Source: Diphasiastrum complanatum (Eukaryota; Streptophyta; Lycopodiopsida; Lycopodiales; Lycopodiaceae). From it: a stretch of 64,000 nucleotides of DNA. Made by a program: the position numbers and the translations under genes. The DNA is taken from NCBI GenBank assembly GCA_029204225.1, contig CM055096.1, forward strand, positions 37,521,460 to 37,585,459, given 5' to 3'. The notes under the pieces are model-generated. The model was given only the letters and a program-made list of their open reading frames with translations. It searched no databases and was not told where the DNA came from. How positions within the stretch are numbered: position 1 is the first letter of the stretch; each line of letters starts with the position of its first letter. Positions 33,550 through 43,902 of this stretch are shown piece by piece.

Positions 33550-34637
33550 TGCCAAGACAACCCTAACTCTAGTTAATAAGTGAGAGGGATTTGGCACCCT
33601 GTGTGTGTAAGTCCAACCCGATCATCACATAGTTATTTGATTAGTTACAAGTTAATAAAAAGAGTTTAGGCCTTTTTGCGGGACTTTTAATGTCGCAGGT
33701 CTAAATGTCAAGTTAGTAAATAATATTGGGGTTCCCACCACATTTCAATTTCAAATTGGTTCCCTCCAATTATTGAATGGGTTCCCACTCTTTTTTAAAT
33801 TTGAATAGTTAGGAGGTAGGAATTAGCCAATAGGAATTGGGACGCCCATCTCCTCAATTTCTTATATAAGTAACAATTTTGAATGATTGTACATGTTTTC
33901 TCTTTATTTCAATACAAGCAGATTGGCTCTTTTATGGAATGTATTTGTGAATGTCCTTGCTCTTTATCACTTTTTCTCCATCTCACATATTTTCTTTGTA
34001 TTTGCTAATTGTTGGATTTGAAGTTTATTGGAGTTGCTATTTCTTATGCTTTTTGTGAGAGAGAAGGGAAGAGAGAGAAAGAGTAAGCTATCATCATTGT
34101 GGATTTAGTGTTAATGGATGTAGGGTTAATGCTTAGTTTAATGGATCTTAGAGCTAATTGTGAATCATCCTTGCATGTTGGATTTGTTTTATGCTATCGC
34201 TCTCATGGGATTGAACCTTCGCGTGACGACTAACTTCATCTCCTTGATGCTTGTGTGCTTGGATCTAGGGTTGAACATGTGGATCCTTGTTAGTTGAGTT
34301 AACTAAGTAAATGGACTTTCCATGCAACTCCACTATAGGAATTCGAGCCTCTTTGATGTAGGGAAACGTTGGCATGTTTTGCCATATTGTGAATATTAAG
34401 ATTTTGGTGTTTTGGGCTCATTCTCTCTCTACCTGAGTTTTATGACTTGATTTTCTCTCTCTACCCAAGAGCAGGCTATTTTTCCAATAGTGAGCACTTA
34501 GAATTATTTTTATATACATCCATTGTGCTCTTGCCTTAGATTTTTCAAGTAATCTATTCATTGATCAATCTTGTGCAATCACAACACCTCATTAAGATCC
34601 TGTAAGGTGTGTGGTGAAGTTCACACGTGCTTAAACT
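33550..34637 (+). repeat. R1 repeat, copy b
   Basis: Begins TGCCAAGACA after a purine-biased GAAGGGTT and matches 1-1130 with small indels; homology ends in CACACGTGCTTAAAC. It contains the TATATAAG box near 33863. Read as the 3' LTR of the element carrying ORF D, or a solo LTR next to it. Confidence 0.72.
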
Positions 34638-35432
34638 TGAACTTGGCTCTGCTGGCATGTCCTCTTGGAAATCTGGTTCTAGGTTGCTTGCCTAGTAAGC
34701 AACTTTCACAAATAGATTGATTAGCTGTAGCAACAACATTTATATTCATGTCCTTGACCATTTTTTTATGATGCATATACAAGATTGAACGCATGTTTAG
34801 ATGTCCTAATCTTTGATGCCATAAATTAGCATCTGAACAACTCACAAAAAGTGCAATATCGTGACTCAGTATATACGAATTTTCTTCTCTGTAAACAGAG
34901 AGGATTTCTTTTGAATTCTCATCTAATATAGTACATTGCCTAGCAATAAACAAAGCTCTATAGCCTTGATCAGTGATCTTGCTAATAGACAATAAGTTCT
35001 TTGTTAATTTGGGTACATAAAGTACACCATTAAGCTGTCTAGTGATGCCATCAAAGAATTGTAGTCGAATAGAGCCTTGGCCTTCGACTTGATGTGAACT
35101 GGAGTCACCAAAGAAGATGTACTTTGATTCTATAGCTGTGTTGTGCTGAGAGGCACCTGAATCGAGATACCATTGATGGGCATCTTTGTTGGATTGATCT
35201 TGTACCATCAGCGCTCTCTCATCTTCTTGCGAGTCTCTGACTATGTCAGAGTTGTTTGTTGCTGCTGCTGCATCTTCTTTCTGGCTTCATTATGCTTCAG
35301 GATGCGACAGTCTTTGATATCATGGTTGGTTTTTTTTGCAGTACCTGCAAAATAGCTTGGTCCTGGACGTTGATTCTACATGATGTAATAGGAGCTGAAG
35401 AAGAACCTGCTGCCTGTAATGAAGCTGCAACA
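34638..35432 (-). pseudogene. Copia fragment: zinc knuckle, protease, GAG-pre-integrase
   Basis: On the minus strand, a frameshifted zinc knuckle at about 35320-35350 (CRYCKK ... HDIKDC), then an ORF from 35208 with protease DSGASQHN, LNGVLYVPKLTKNLLSI, and the pre-integrase pair LWHQRLGHLNMRS and CESCLLGKQ. It ends in the gag-pre-integrase region where R1b begins. Everything upstream of the zinc knuckle is cut off at about 35432, where an oppositely oriented copia fragment starts. Confidence 0.85.
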
Positions 35433-35434
35433 TT

Positions 35435-36958
35435 CCACAAAAGAACCAGAATTGCCCTTCATTTTATAAAAATGAATGTTACCAATGAAGTGTTAAGAGA
35501 GATCAGTACATGGACCACTGCCAATAATACTTCAAAAATACTTCTAGATTGCTTACACTTAGAAACCAAATATTTCTAAGTTATCAGAGAGTAGATGAGA
35601 GTGCTGCATCATATGTCATGAGAGTTAAGGATCTTCATCAAGAGTTAGCTGGTATTAGTGATGCTCTTAAGAACACTTAACTTGTTTAAGTACTCCTAAA
35701 TGGACTTAGAGATGAGTATGGCAATATTGTGCAGACTTGTCTTGTTAGAGAGGATCTTCCATCCTTGGAGACACTGCAAGGTGTTCTCATTGCTGAGGAA
35801 AGTAGGCAAGAGAACAAGATACTGAGGATCAATAGACTTTCATTGAAAGATGGTGGAGATGACAAAACACTCTTCATTAGAGACAAGTCAAGAGGCAAGG
35901 GCAAAGGACAACAACATAGAAGGACAAAGCCAAAGAAGGTGGTGAGGATCAGTCCTCACAAGGTGCAACATCCAGTGGCAAGAAGAAGTTGTCAAAGATC
36001 AAGTGTTTTTTCTGTGAAAAGAAAGGACATTATGCATCAAACTGTTTCAAGAAGAAGAACCAATCTAAGCAAGCTAACCTTACTAATGAGGATGAGTGTG
36101 AGGGTGTAGAGAGCGAAAGAGAGGATTCATCAATGATGTCTACTTTTTCATCTTTTCCTTTTAAGAATGAAGAAGTCTGGTGGATAGATAGTGGGGCTAG
36201 TTCCCACATGTCTAGTTCTAGGAAGGTCAATCTATACTGCTAATGATGTAGAGTGTAGGATTGAAGGAATAGGTAGCATTCCATTACATGCATCATCATC
36301 AAAAAAATTTTGCTTACATGATGTACTGTATGTACCTAGATTGACTAAGAATCTCATTAGTGTAGGATAGTTGTTTGATAGTGGATTGGATGTCAAGTTT
36401 CAAGTTCACAAGTGTATAATCTCAAGAGAAAATGAAGTTATTGCTAGAGGATCTAGAATTGGTAAGTTGTACAAACTAGATTCTAGGGAGAGTGCTAACA
36501 TTTCAGATATTGCTTACGAGGCCAAGGTTCTACAGGAGGATCTATGGCATAAGAGATTGGGTCATCCCAATTTCAAAGCCATGCAATCTATGGTCAAAGA
36601 AGGAAAAGTTGTTGGTCTACCAAAGACACTATCGAAGGAGCTTCTACCTTGTGAAGCTTGTGTGTTGGCAAAGTCACACAGAAGGCCTTTTCCTAGATCA
36701 AGTATCAAGACAAAACAACCATTTGAACTTGTACACTCAGATGTTCATTTCTCATCAACTAAGAGCAAAGGAGGAGCCAACTGCTTTGTCTCTTTTGTAG
36801 ATGATTATACAAGACATTCTTGGATCTTTATGTTGTCTTCAAAAGCCATGGTTTATGATGTTTTTCTTACTTTTAAAGCTTACGTAGAGAAGCAGTTTTC
36901 TTTCAAGATAAAAGCTTTAAGAAGTGAGTTAGATAGGTTCAATTATGATGACATGTAG
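35435..36958 (+). pseudogene. Copia fragment: gag, protease, integrase start
   Basis: Gag appears at 35440-35576 (IALHFIKMNVTNEVLREI, close to the same segment of the element at 2157-8506), with frameshifts, then a Lys/Gly-rich stretch, zinc knuckle CFFCEKKGHYASNC near 35998-36040, protease WWIDSGASSHM at 36178, pre-integrase WHKRLGHPNF and CEACVLAKSHR, and the first integrase residues (HSDVHFSS, FVDDYTRHSWIF). It diverges at LRSELDRF where RSDNGGEY is expected, and stops at 36956. Confidence 0.88.
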
Positions 36959-36967
36959 ATGTTTTGA

Positions 36968-37110
36968 TAGCATGCAAAGTCTTACTGTATGCATGCAAGC
37001 CACATGCAATCAGTGCATGCAACATGCAAAGTAGTTTATGTGATCTACACATGTTTAGGCAATTTTATGAGTTGACATGCAGTACATGCACCATACATGC
37101 ATGCAGTTAC
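36968..37110. other. CATGCA-rich patch
   Basis: Nine CATGCA words (36971, 36992, 37003, 37016, 37023, 37076, 37085, 37096, 37100) in about 135 bp between a dead integrase fragment and R1c. CATGCA is the RY core bound by plant B3-domain factors; whether this patch is bound is unknown. Confidence 0.9.
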
Positions 37111-37124
37111 ATATGTGGATCTCT

Positions 37125-37523
37125 GGTAGGTGAATTAGTTCAGTTAAGTGGACTTTCCATGCAACTCCACTGTAGGAATTAGAGTCTCTCTCATGTAGGA
37201 AAAGCTGGGCATGTTTAGCCATATTGTGAGTATTGAGATTTTGGTGTTTTGGACTCATTCTCTCTCTATCTGAGTTTTCTATGTATGATTTTCTCTCTTT
37301 ACCCGAGAGCAGCCTCTTTTTCCCATACTGAACACTTAGAATTATTTCTGACATTCATTTCTCATAGTGAAGAGTTAGATTTTTTTCATCAGATGTATGC
37401 CATTGTTCTCTTCCCTTAGATTTTTCAATCATACTGTTCTTTGATCAATCTTGCGCAATCACAACACCTCAGTAAGATCCTGTAGGGTGTGTGGTGAAGT
37501 TCACACGTGCTAAAAACTTCACA
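37125..37523 (+). repeat. R1 repeat, copy c (3' third only)
   Basis: Matches 735-1139 and the equivalent part of copy b, ending ACTTCACA at 37523 exactly where copia gag sequence begins. The 5' two thirds are missing. Confidence 0.75.
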
Positions 37524-37757
37524 TGTTGCAGGAAGAAGTAAGGAGGAAAAGCTTGTCCACGTCAACGAGTACCAAATCCATGGCACTCTACTCAACCAAG
37601 CAGCAGTCCAAGAAGAAGAAAGACTTAAAGGACAAGAAGACAAAGGCAGAACAGCCAGCAGCTTCGCAACCAAAACAACAATATCACAGCCAAAGGGTCT
37701 TTTTGGAAATCAAAACTCCTCTAATGTGTATGAAAATACAAGTCAAATTGATGTTGT
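37524..37757 (+). pseudogene. Copia gag fragment (C-terminal part)
   Basis: An open frame equivalent to the gag tail of the element at 25342: LQEEVRRKS versus LQEDTRRNE, then MALYSTKQQSKKKKDLKDKK versus HALYTNKSTTKQKKKKG. It starts at the TGTTG that also ends the gag fragment at 43899. No pol follows. Confidence 0.7.
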
Positions 37758-39324
37758 GAGCACAAGACAATTGCGGGCAAAACCGGATGCTCAAGAAGCT
37801 AACTCCACTCTGTAAAAGCTATGAGACAATCAATTTGAAAAGAAAGAATCAATGCATGAAAGCATCTATAGTGTCCGTCTTTGATAATCCTCGTATTTAT
37901 GTTATATGTATGTTACAATGATCATCATCTATATACAATTTACATTAGTGCAGATGCAAGCACAATACAAGAAGTGGGCGTGAGAAGGCTTCGACTATTT
38001 GGAGTCGAGTGTGCTAATAGTGAATAAAGTCGAGACAACGGTCCTCGACGATAGTCGATGGAGTCGGGCTTCCTTGACAAGTTAGCCAAGTCAGTTGCCA
38101 TTATGATGTTTGTCTTCAGTAATAGAGTATCTCTGCAGACTGTGCAACAATGCGTGTAAAACTGCAGCAATATGAATGGAACTAGATTAACATGGAATTT
38201 AGGAGAGTAGAGGAATAAATCCAACATGTCTCCTATTAGCCCAAACACAAATTACATATAGATATTATTCAACTCCATGGCATAATAAAAATGAGTTGAA
38301 GTATGACATGTGCAAATACTTAAGAACACTACAATTTTATCTAGTTTTGTCATTATAGTCCTCCTCCCTCCTACAAAGGGATCCCACTATGCCATTTTTA
38401 GCTCTCACTTTTCATTTGGTCATATTAATCCTTACCACCCTTAAGAATTCATGTCTTTTACGAGGTAAGGCCTCTCATGATCGCTTCTTCGATCACCTTG
38501 TCCATTTTTATTCTTAGGCTTCACTGTCATTGTCCACGTATATTCTTAGGCGTTGGGCAATTTGTTGCTCACCCCCATTAGAAAATTTAGCAGTTTCAAC
38601 GTATTCACTCATGCTCCAATTTTTTATTAAGTCTAGAATTTTAGGGCACATCGCTTGAGATGCTCAAGCATTATGCCCAAAAACAACTTCATCATAACAT
38701 GTTTAAAGAGAAATCCATCAACTGTCTATGCTCGACAAATCACTTGGGCGCTCATGTTCGTCAAGCATATGTGTAGGGGGCCTTATCCCTCACGAAGAGC
38801 CTTGCCTTAGATATATGTTGTGAGATTAGTGCCTTTGATCTTGTATTAGTGCAATTGTTTAGTTCCAACCTTGGACAAAAGATAACGCAATGTACCAACT
38901 ATCAAAAGCGGTTATGAGAAACTAAAAGATCTCGATCCCAATTTCGCAAAAGAGAGCCTTAGGCGATTGAAGGGCCTTCCACTTTGGTCTATTTGCCGGT
39001 GCCAAAGGGTCAATTTGGGGGGCCTCAAGAGTGGAACGCCTATTTTTCTCTTAAAAAAAAGGGGTATGAGCTAAGATATAGTGGTTGGTCTAGATGGAGA
39101 TTCCTCCAAAAGTAGTCGCGGCCAAATTCGGCCGGGACAGGCCATTCGGCCCTTCATTCGGATCTTATGAGACGTGGCAAGATAAAAAATGCGTGGGAGA
39201 ATCGAACGACGAGGGAAGTAAGAGCGCGCGTGTCATTTGAATTCCAGGCTAGCCTTGTCGCCGTATTTGGCCAAATCGCCGCTAGCCTTACCGGCGGTCG
39301 GATTTTACGACAGAAAAATCACAC
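37758..39324. other. Intergenic and upstream region of the SIN3-like gene
   Basis: No gene recognised. GTCGAG/TCGACG words cluster at 38000-38070. From about 39100 the sequence becomes GC-richer with GGCCGGGACAGGCC and GCGCGCG words, a change fitting the approach to a plant promoter. Confidence 0.4.
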
Positions 39325-39332
39325 TATAAATA
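39325..39332 (+). promoter_or_regulatory. TATA box of the SIN3-like gene
   Basis: TATAAATA, followed 25-35 bp later by a CT-rich initiator zone (CCTCTCCCCTCTCTCGCG) at about 39348-39366. This is classic plant promoter spacing. Confidence 0.75.
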
Positions 39333-39948
39333 CAAAGTCCTCAAAGGCCTCTCCCCTCTCTCGCGCGCTTTGCTTCAAGTTTTCTCGCGTTCGTTGCTTG
39401 GCTTCTCTCTTTCTTTTCTTCCATCGTCGTCGTCGTTATTGATCGTCGCTGCTCGCTCGCTTTTGCTGCTGCTGCTGCTGCTGGCTGTGTCAGGGAGGCA
39501 GGCTGCTCTCGGCTGCGATTTATTTGGTCGTCTCGTTTTCGATCTTCAACCAGGACGTGGCTTCACAAATCCGCTCACATTATCCCTTGGCATATCGCAT
39601 CTAATTGCCCTTGCATCGCTTCGTTTTTGCTTCACAGGTAAATTTTTCTTTCTTTTTGCTTCAGTGCTTGCTGTTTATTGTGCTGGCTTTTCATGCTTTG
39701 TGTGCTTGTGTAGAATATTGTGTTGTTTCTTAGCTGGCTGCTTATCGGCGGACCTCTTTCACGTATGCGTGTTTCCTGTGGATCAAGCCTTTATGGCTCT
39801 GTGATGTTTGCTTAGTAGTGGATCGTTGCTGCTGTTTCATGGGGAGTTACTATTATGTGGTGTTGGCATGTGATCAATCCTAAGAAGGCGTATTACAACA
39901 AAGGATCAAAAAACACATCATCTCAATCTGTTGATGAATAGCAGCAGC

Positions 39949-41524
39949 ATGAAGCGCCATAGAGATCATGATAGCTCATTCGGTCCACATCTGAAACGAC
40001 CTGTAAGTGCTTCAGGAGAATCGTAAGCTTTTACATTGCCTCTTTGTATATTGTTTTTTGCTCTCATTTTCTTTGTTCAAATTTCTCGACTTACGGCACG
40101 ATATAGGGATATTAAGTTCCATTCAAGATTTTGTTTTGACATCAAATTCCTCATTTGTATTTCTTTGTTGATCATTTGCTGTTTGGTACCTTCTTCTGGG
40201 AGCAGAAGTGAACCTGTGCAGACAGCTGCTGGATCCCAGGGAGTGACAACGCGGGACCTGAAGGCAGTGAAAGATAGATTTAAAGATGACAAAGACAATC
40301 ATGACGATTTTTTAGAAGTCTTCCAACATTTCAAGGAACAGAGGTATCTACAGTTTCTACTCTGATGAACCCATATTTGTGATTAACTTCAACACCAAAG
40401 GCTTGTCAATTTTGCCAAATAATGTATAGCTTGTATCTTAAGTAGGCTAGTGTGCGGCTTTCAGGATCGACCCTGCAGGACTCATTGCTAGAGTGAAAGA
40501 TCTATTTAGGGGTCATCCCCGGTTAATAATAGGTTTCAACACATTTCTCCCAAAGGGCTATGAAATAACACTTCCACTAGAAGAGGAAACTCTTCCACCG
40601 CCTAATAAGCAGCCTGTGGATTACGTGAACAAGATCAAGTTGATCAATCCGGCATGCCTGAAAAGCTCGTGTTAGTTTGCCATTTCAGAAATTTCTAGTC
40701 TATGGTTTTGGCCCCTGATAACATGGGCTATATACCCTGGACTTTTCGAAATTCAATCTTACAGTTTTCTGTGCTTCTAAGTAAGTTAGAGAAATAAGAG
40801 GATCGTTTACCCCTATGTGACTATGATTTCAGAAGCAAATAGTATGCAGAATCTAACTTTGTATATGAAGTATTCAGAAAAGTTTGTTTTTAGATGGTGT
40901 CAATCTTTCAAATGGCAGTGCTTAGTTGAAAAGAGTTTTCTTTTGGCAGACGTTTATTATCTTTAGAGCACTTGAATCTTGTAAAATTTCACTTTTTTTC
41001 ATCATGAAAACTCATGGTTTTGACATGCTGGATGGCAAAAATCTGTTCTTTCTATGACAGACGTTTTGAACATGACGAGCAAGTCTACAAGGCCTTTCTG
41101 GAAATTCTCACCACGTGTCGTAAAGGAAACAAGTCTATAAGTGCAGTTCACCGTGAGGTTGGAAGAAGTAAGTAGTTTCTTCGTTGAATGATTTCTGCAT
41201 CTGATGTGATCAATAGTGGTCATTGTTTGTCTATGATGACATATGCAAATGTTGCAGACTGGCATAACGGGTTTTCTTTATAGATGTTGATCTCTTAACA
41301 TTGTCTATGCAGGGGTTGTAGAATCTGGAGATGGGACAGTTGCTGTTGATAAGGATAAAGAGAGAGAGAGAGAGAGAGGAATAGAGACAGGGATAGAGAA
41401 AGAGATCGTGATAGAGAAAGACAAAGGGAGAGCGATAGGGAAGGGGAGAAAGGGAAGGACAGACAAAAGGAAAAAGAAAGAGATGAAGAAAGAGAGAGGG
41501 ACAGAGTTGCTTCTCATCATTTGA
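39949..41524 (+). CDS. Possible residual product: 234-residue PAH1 protein (join 39949-40022, 40206-40343, 40465-40638, 41061-41167, 41313-41524)
   Basis: With the listed GT-AG exons the frame stays open for exactly 702 nt and stops at 41522 (TGA) once the AG tract has moved it off the family frame. The product would hold PAH1 (residues about 35-100), half of PAH2 and a charged Lys/Arg/Glu tail. PAH1 alone could compete for partners, which is inference. The acceptor at 40205/40208 is a CAGAAG tandem (NAGNAG), giving two in-frame forms one residue apart. The start ATG fits SNL proteins (MKR...). Transcription is unproven. Confidence 0.55.
41359..41378 (+). repeat. (AG)10 microsatellite within SIN3-like coding sequence
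   Basis: Ten AG units encode alternating Glu/Arg. Upstream [15 protein letters not shown] is in one frame and downstream [16 protein letters not shown]... through [11 protein letters not shown] is in another. Removal of one AG unit (2 nt) would reconcile them, so a one-unit expansion is the simplest cause. Confidence 0.9.
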
Positions 41525-42431
41525 AAGATGGTGCAAATCACAAGATCTCTTTACTACCTCCGAAAGAGAGACTCATGAATAAGCCCATCTCAGAACTTGA
41601 CCTTTCAAATTGTGAGCGCTGCACACCAAGTTATCGGCTTCTTCCAAAGAATGTGAGTAACAAATTCCCATTCATATTTTCATTGCATTTAGGTCGCACA
41701 ATTTCCCCGGGGTATGCTCTTCTCTTTTTTACTTACATGTGTGTGTGATGCACATGTTCATTGTTTGTTCTACTTCTCCAGTATCCTAAGCCATTATCAA
41801 GTCACCGTACAGAAATGGGCTTTACGGTACTCAATGACAACTGGGTATTGTTCCATCGTTGATATGCTTCTAGAATCTATTGCAATAACTGGACAGCGTG
41901 TGGGTGAGATGATAGAAAATATTCTTGACCTAACCAGGCCAGAATCTCAGTTCTATCTGGATGAGCATCTATCAGGTATGTGATGCTTTCCAATGAAGTA
42001 TTCAAGCTGACTGCTATAACATGCTCTAATAATTGCATGTGAAGAGCTATCTAGTTTACATTAATCACTGTACAAGAACTTTTTATCTTATGCTTAGCCA
42101 ATGGGTTTAATGTGTTTTGAGTAACATTCTGTGTACTTGGAAATTTTGTATTCAACCTATGCCCTCTTTGTTTTGATATTTGCAGCAATGAATTTAAGGT
42201 GCATTGAAATGTTATATGGAGATCATGGATTAGAGGTCATTGACTCGTTACGGAAGGCCCCCGTTGCGGCTTTGCCTGTAGTACATACTCGCGTCAGGCA
42301 GAAACACGCAGTGGCTGAGAAACAGAATGGACATGAACAAAGTCTGGGCTGAAATATACTCAAAACATTATCATAAATCTCTTGTGGAAGCATTTACTTC
42401 AAGCAGCAGGAACAAAAGAGTCTTAGCATGA

Positions 42432-43218
42432 AAGGTATGTTCTTTTTTGGGGAGGGTACATATTTTACATCCGTCGTTCAATGTGCTCAAAAGCATGGTA
42501 ACTGATTTAGAGGAACTATACGATTTGTAGCTTAAAGAAATTGAGGAACTATATGATCTGTAGCTTAAAAAAATTGATGTTGTTATTGACTGTGGGTAGA
42601 CTTATTAACGTAAGGATTTGTTACCTTTTCTAATTTCTTGGGTATTACCGTGGATTCAACATTGATATATCTTGCTGTCGTAAAGGTGAACATTCAGTTC
42701 TTGTCTGATATCTTTATCCAGCAAGATCCAAATTCAAGATAGATTTCATAGGGTGGATCAACATCTCCGTTAGATCCTAGATTGAGATAGCAAGCAACAT
42801 CCTTTCAACTCCATTTCCAATGCACCAAACTCCGCTAAATTTGGACTTACCACTAAAAAGTTATGCCATCTTTAGTATGGAATCAAAACGTGGACTCAAA
42901 AAGTTACGTTACGTAGAATTCAAATTTGAGTGTTTTGATTGGTCCATGTGTAAGAAACATTTGAGAAAAATATAAAAAGAATCTTACAAAGGGTCTATTT
43001 TGGATTTAGAACTCCTCTAATGTATCAATCTAAATTGACTATTGTCTTCGTTGTCAGTGTTGACTGCTTTTTCTATTTCATTTTTTTGTCTGACTCTCTT
43101 ACTACTTTGTCTGACTGTTTGCTCTTCTCGCTTCTGCAACTGCAAGTCATTAAATTCTTTGTGTTCGCCTACGTGTTCGCCTACGCACTTAGGAGATTTC
43201 TACCACCATCTCCCAGCA
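42432..43218. other. Region after the SIN3-like break, ending in a copia 5' LTR
   Basis: A GTATGT donor-like site follows the last SIN3 codons, but no further exon is found. The part nearest 43218 must be LTR because a PBS follows; its left edge is not resolved. CCTACGTGTTCGCCTACGCACTT near 43168-43190 holds a short direct repeat. Confidence 0.45.
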
Positions 43219-43231
43219 TGGTATCAGAGTG
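43219..43231 (+). promoter_or_regulatory. Primer-binding site, initiator-Met tRNA type
   Basis: TGGTATCAGAGTG after CTCCCAGCA; one base differs from the usual TGGTATCAGAGC. Confidence 0.82.
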
Positions 43232-43370
43232 AAAATTATAGCTTGATAAGCTTCCCACAGAACCTGGTTCTATCACCTGATGGAATAATTGATTTCTTGT
43301 TCTGTAAATAGCATTACATTTCATTTTTAAGTCTCTAATAGTTATTATTGTCACCTAGACTAACTTCCAC

Positions 43371-43899
43371 ATGGATTGTCAAAGCAAAGCCAGTCACATC
43401 GTGAACAAGCTTGATGGATCTAACTACCATCTGTGGAAAATTAAGATGAAAATTGTGCTAATGGCTAAGGAGTTGTATGATATTGTCATAGGTGCAAAGG
43501 CAAGACCCCGAAGCAAATATCGCTGCAATATCTCAATGGAAGCTGAAGGATGGCGAATCTCAGACACACAAATCGGCCATGTGTCTGAAGCTCAAACCTC
43601 AAAAGAAGTCTGGGACATCTTGAACACATTGTACAATGTGCGGGGATATAGCTTCTAAGCTACACCTCAGATGGAGATTCTTCTCCCTCAAGATGACAAA
43701 TGGTGATTCACTTCAGAATCACATCAACCAGTTCAAGAACTTGTCGCAATAGATGGCCATTGTCGGATCAGTCATAGACTATCAAGACACAGTAATGACA
43801 CTGCTTTCAAGCTTGCCAAGCTCATATGACAACCGGGTGATGATCATCACGACACACCCAAAGCTAACTCTATCAAGAGCCATCACAAGAATCTTGTTG
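43371..43899 (+). pseudogene. Copia gag fragment (N-terminal part)
   Basis: MDCQSKASHIVNKLDGSNYH, QIGHVSEAQTSKEVWDILNTLY and, after a frameshift near 43645, MTNGDSLQNHINQFKNL and SLPSSYDNRVMIITTHPKLTLSRAITRI. It is the sister of the gag at 25342. It stops at TGTTG (43895-43899), the point at which the gag tail at 37524 begins. Confidence 0.85.
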
Positions 43900-43902
43900 G
43901 CT

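Larger units (their letters stand above)
39360..42431 (+). pseudogene. SNL-like: Plant SIN3-like (SNL) transcriptional co-repressor, truncated
   Basis: SIN3 scaffolds recruit histone deacetylases through PAH domains and a HDAC-interaction domain (HID). Proposed exons: 5'UTR about 39360-39637 (donor GTAAAT); coding 39949-40022; 40206-40343; 40465-40638; 41061-41167; 41313-41652; 41782-41975; 42186-42431. The start MKRHRDHD and HLKRP match plant SNL N-termini. PAH1 is complete ([43 protein letters not shown]). PAH2 has only its first half ([28 protein letters not shown]). HID pieces include [50 protein letters not shown] and [15 protein letters not shown]. Damage: no PAH2 helices 3-4 and no PAH3; frame change in (AG)10; about 33 HID residues lost near 41850; frameshifts near 42305 and 42385; nothing after 42431, so no Sin3a C-terminal domain. 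Introns are kept, so it is not a retrocopy. Confidence 0.9.

Noticed and set aside
36968-37110. Considered as a CRISPR-like or tandem array
   Set aside because: The CATGCA words are irregularly spaced and there is no longer repeat unit or constant spacer.
39370-39804. 144-codon Leu/Val-rich frame before the SIN3-like start
   Set aside because: It spans the 5'UTR exon and the GTAAAT donor at 39638; its composition comes from CTG and TCG runs. No family match, and MKRHRD at 39949 is the expected SNL start.
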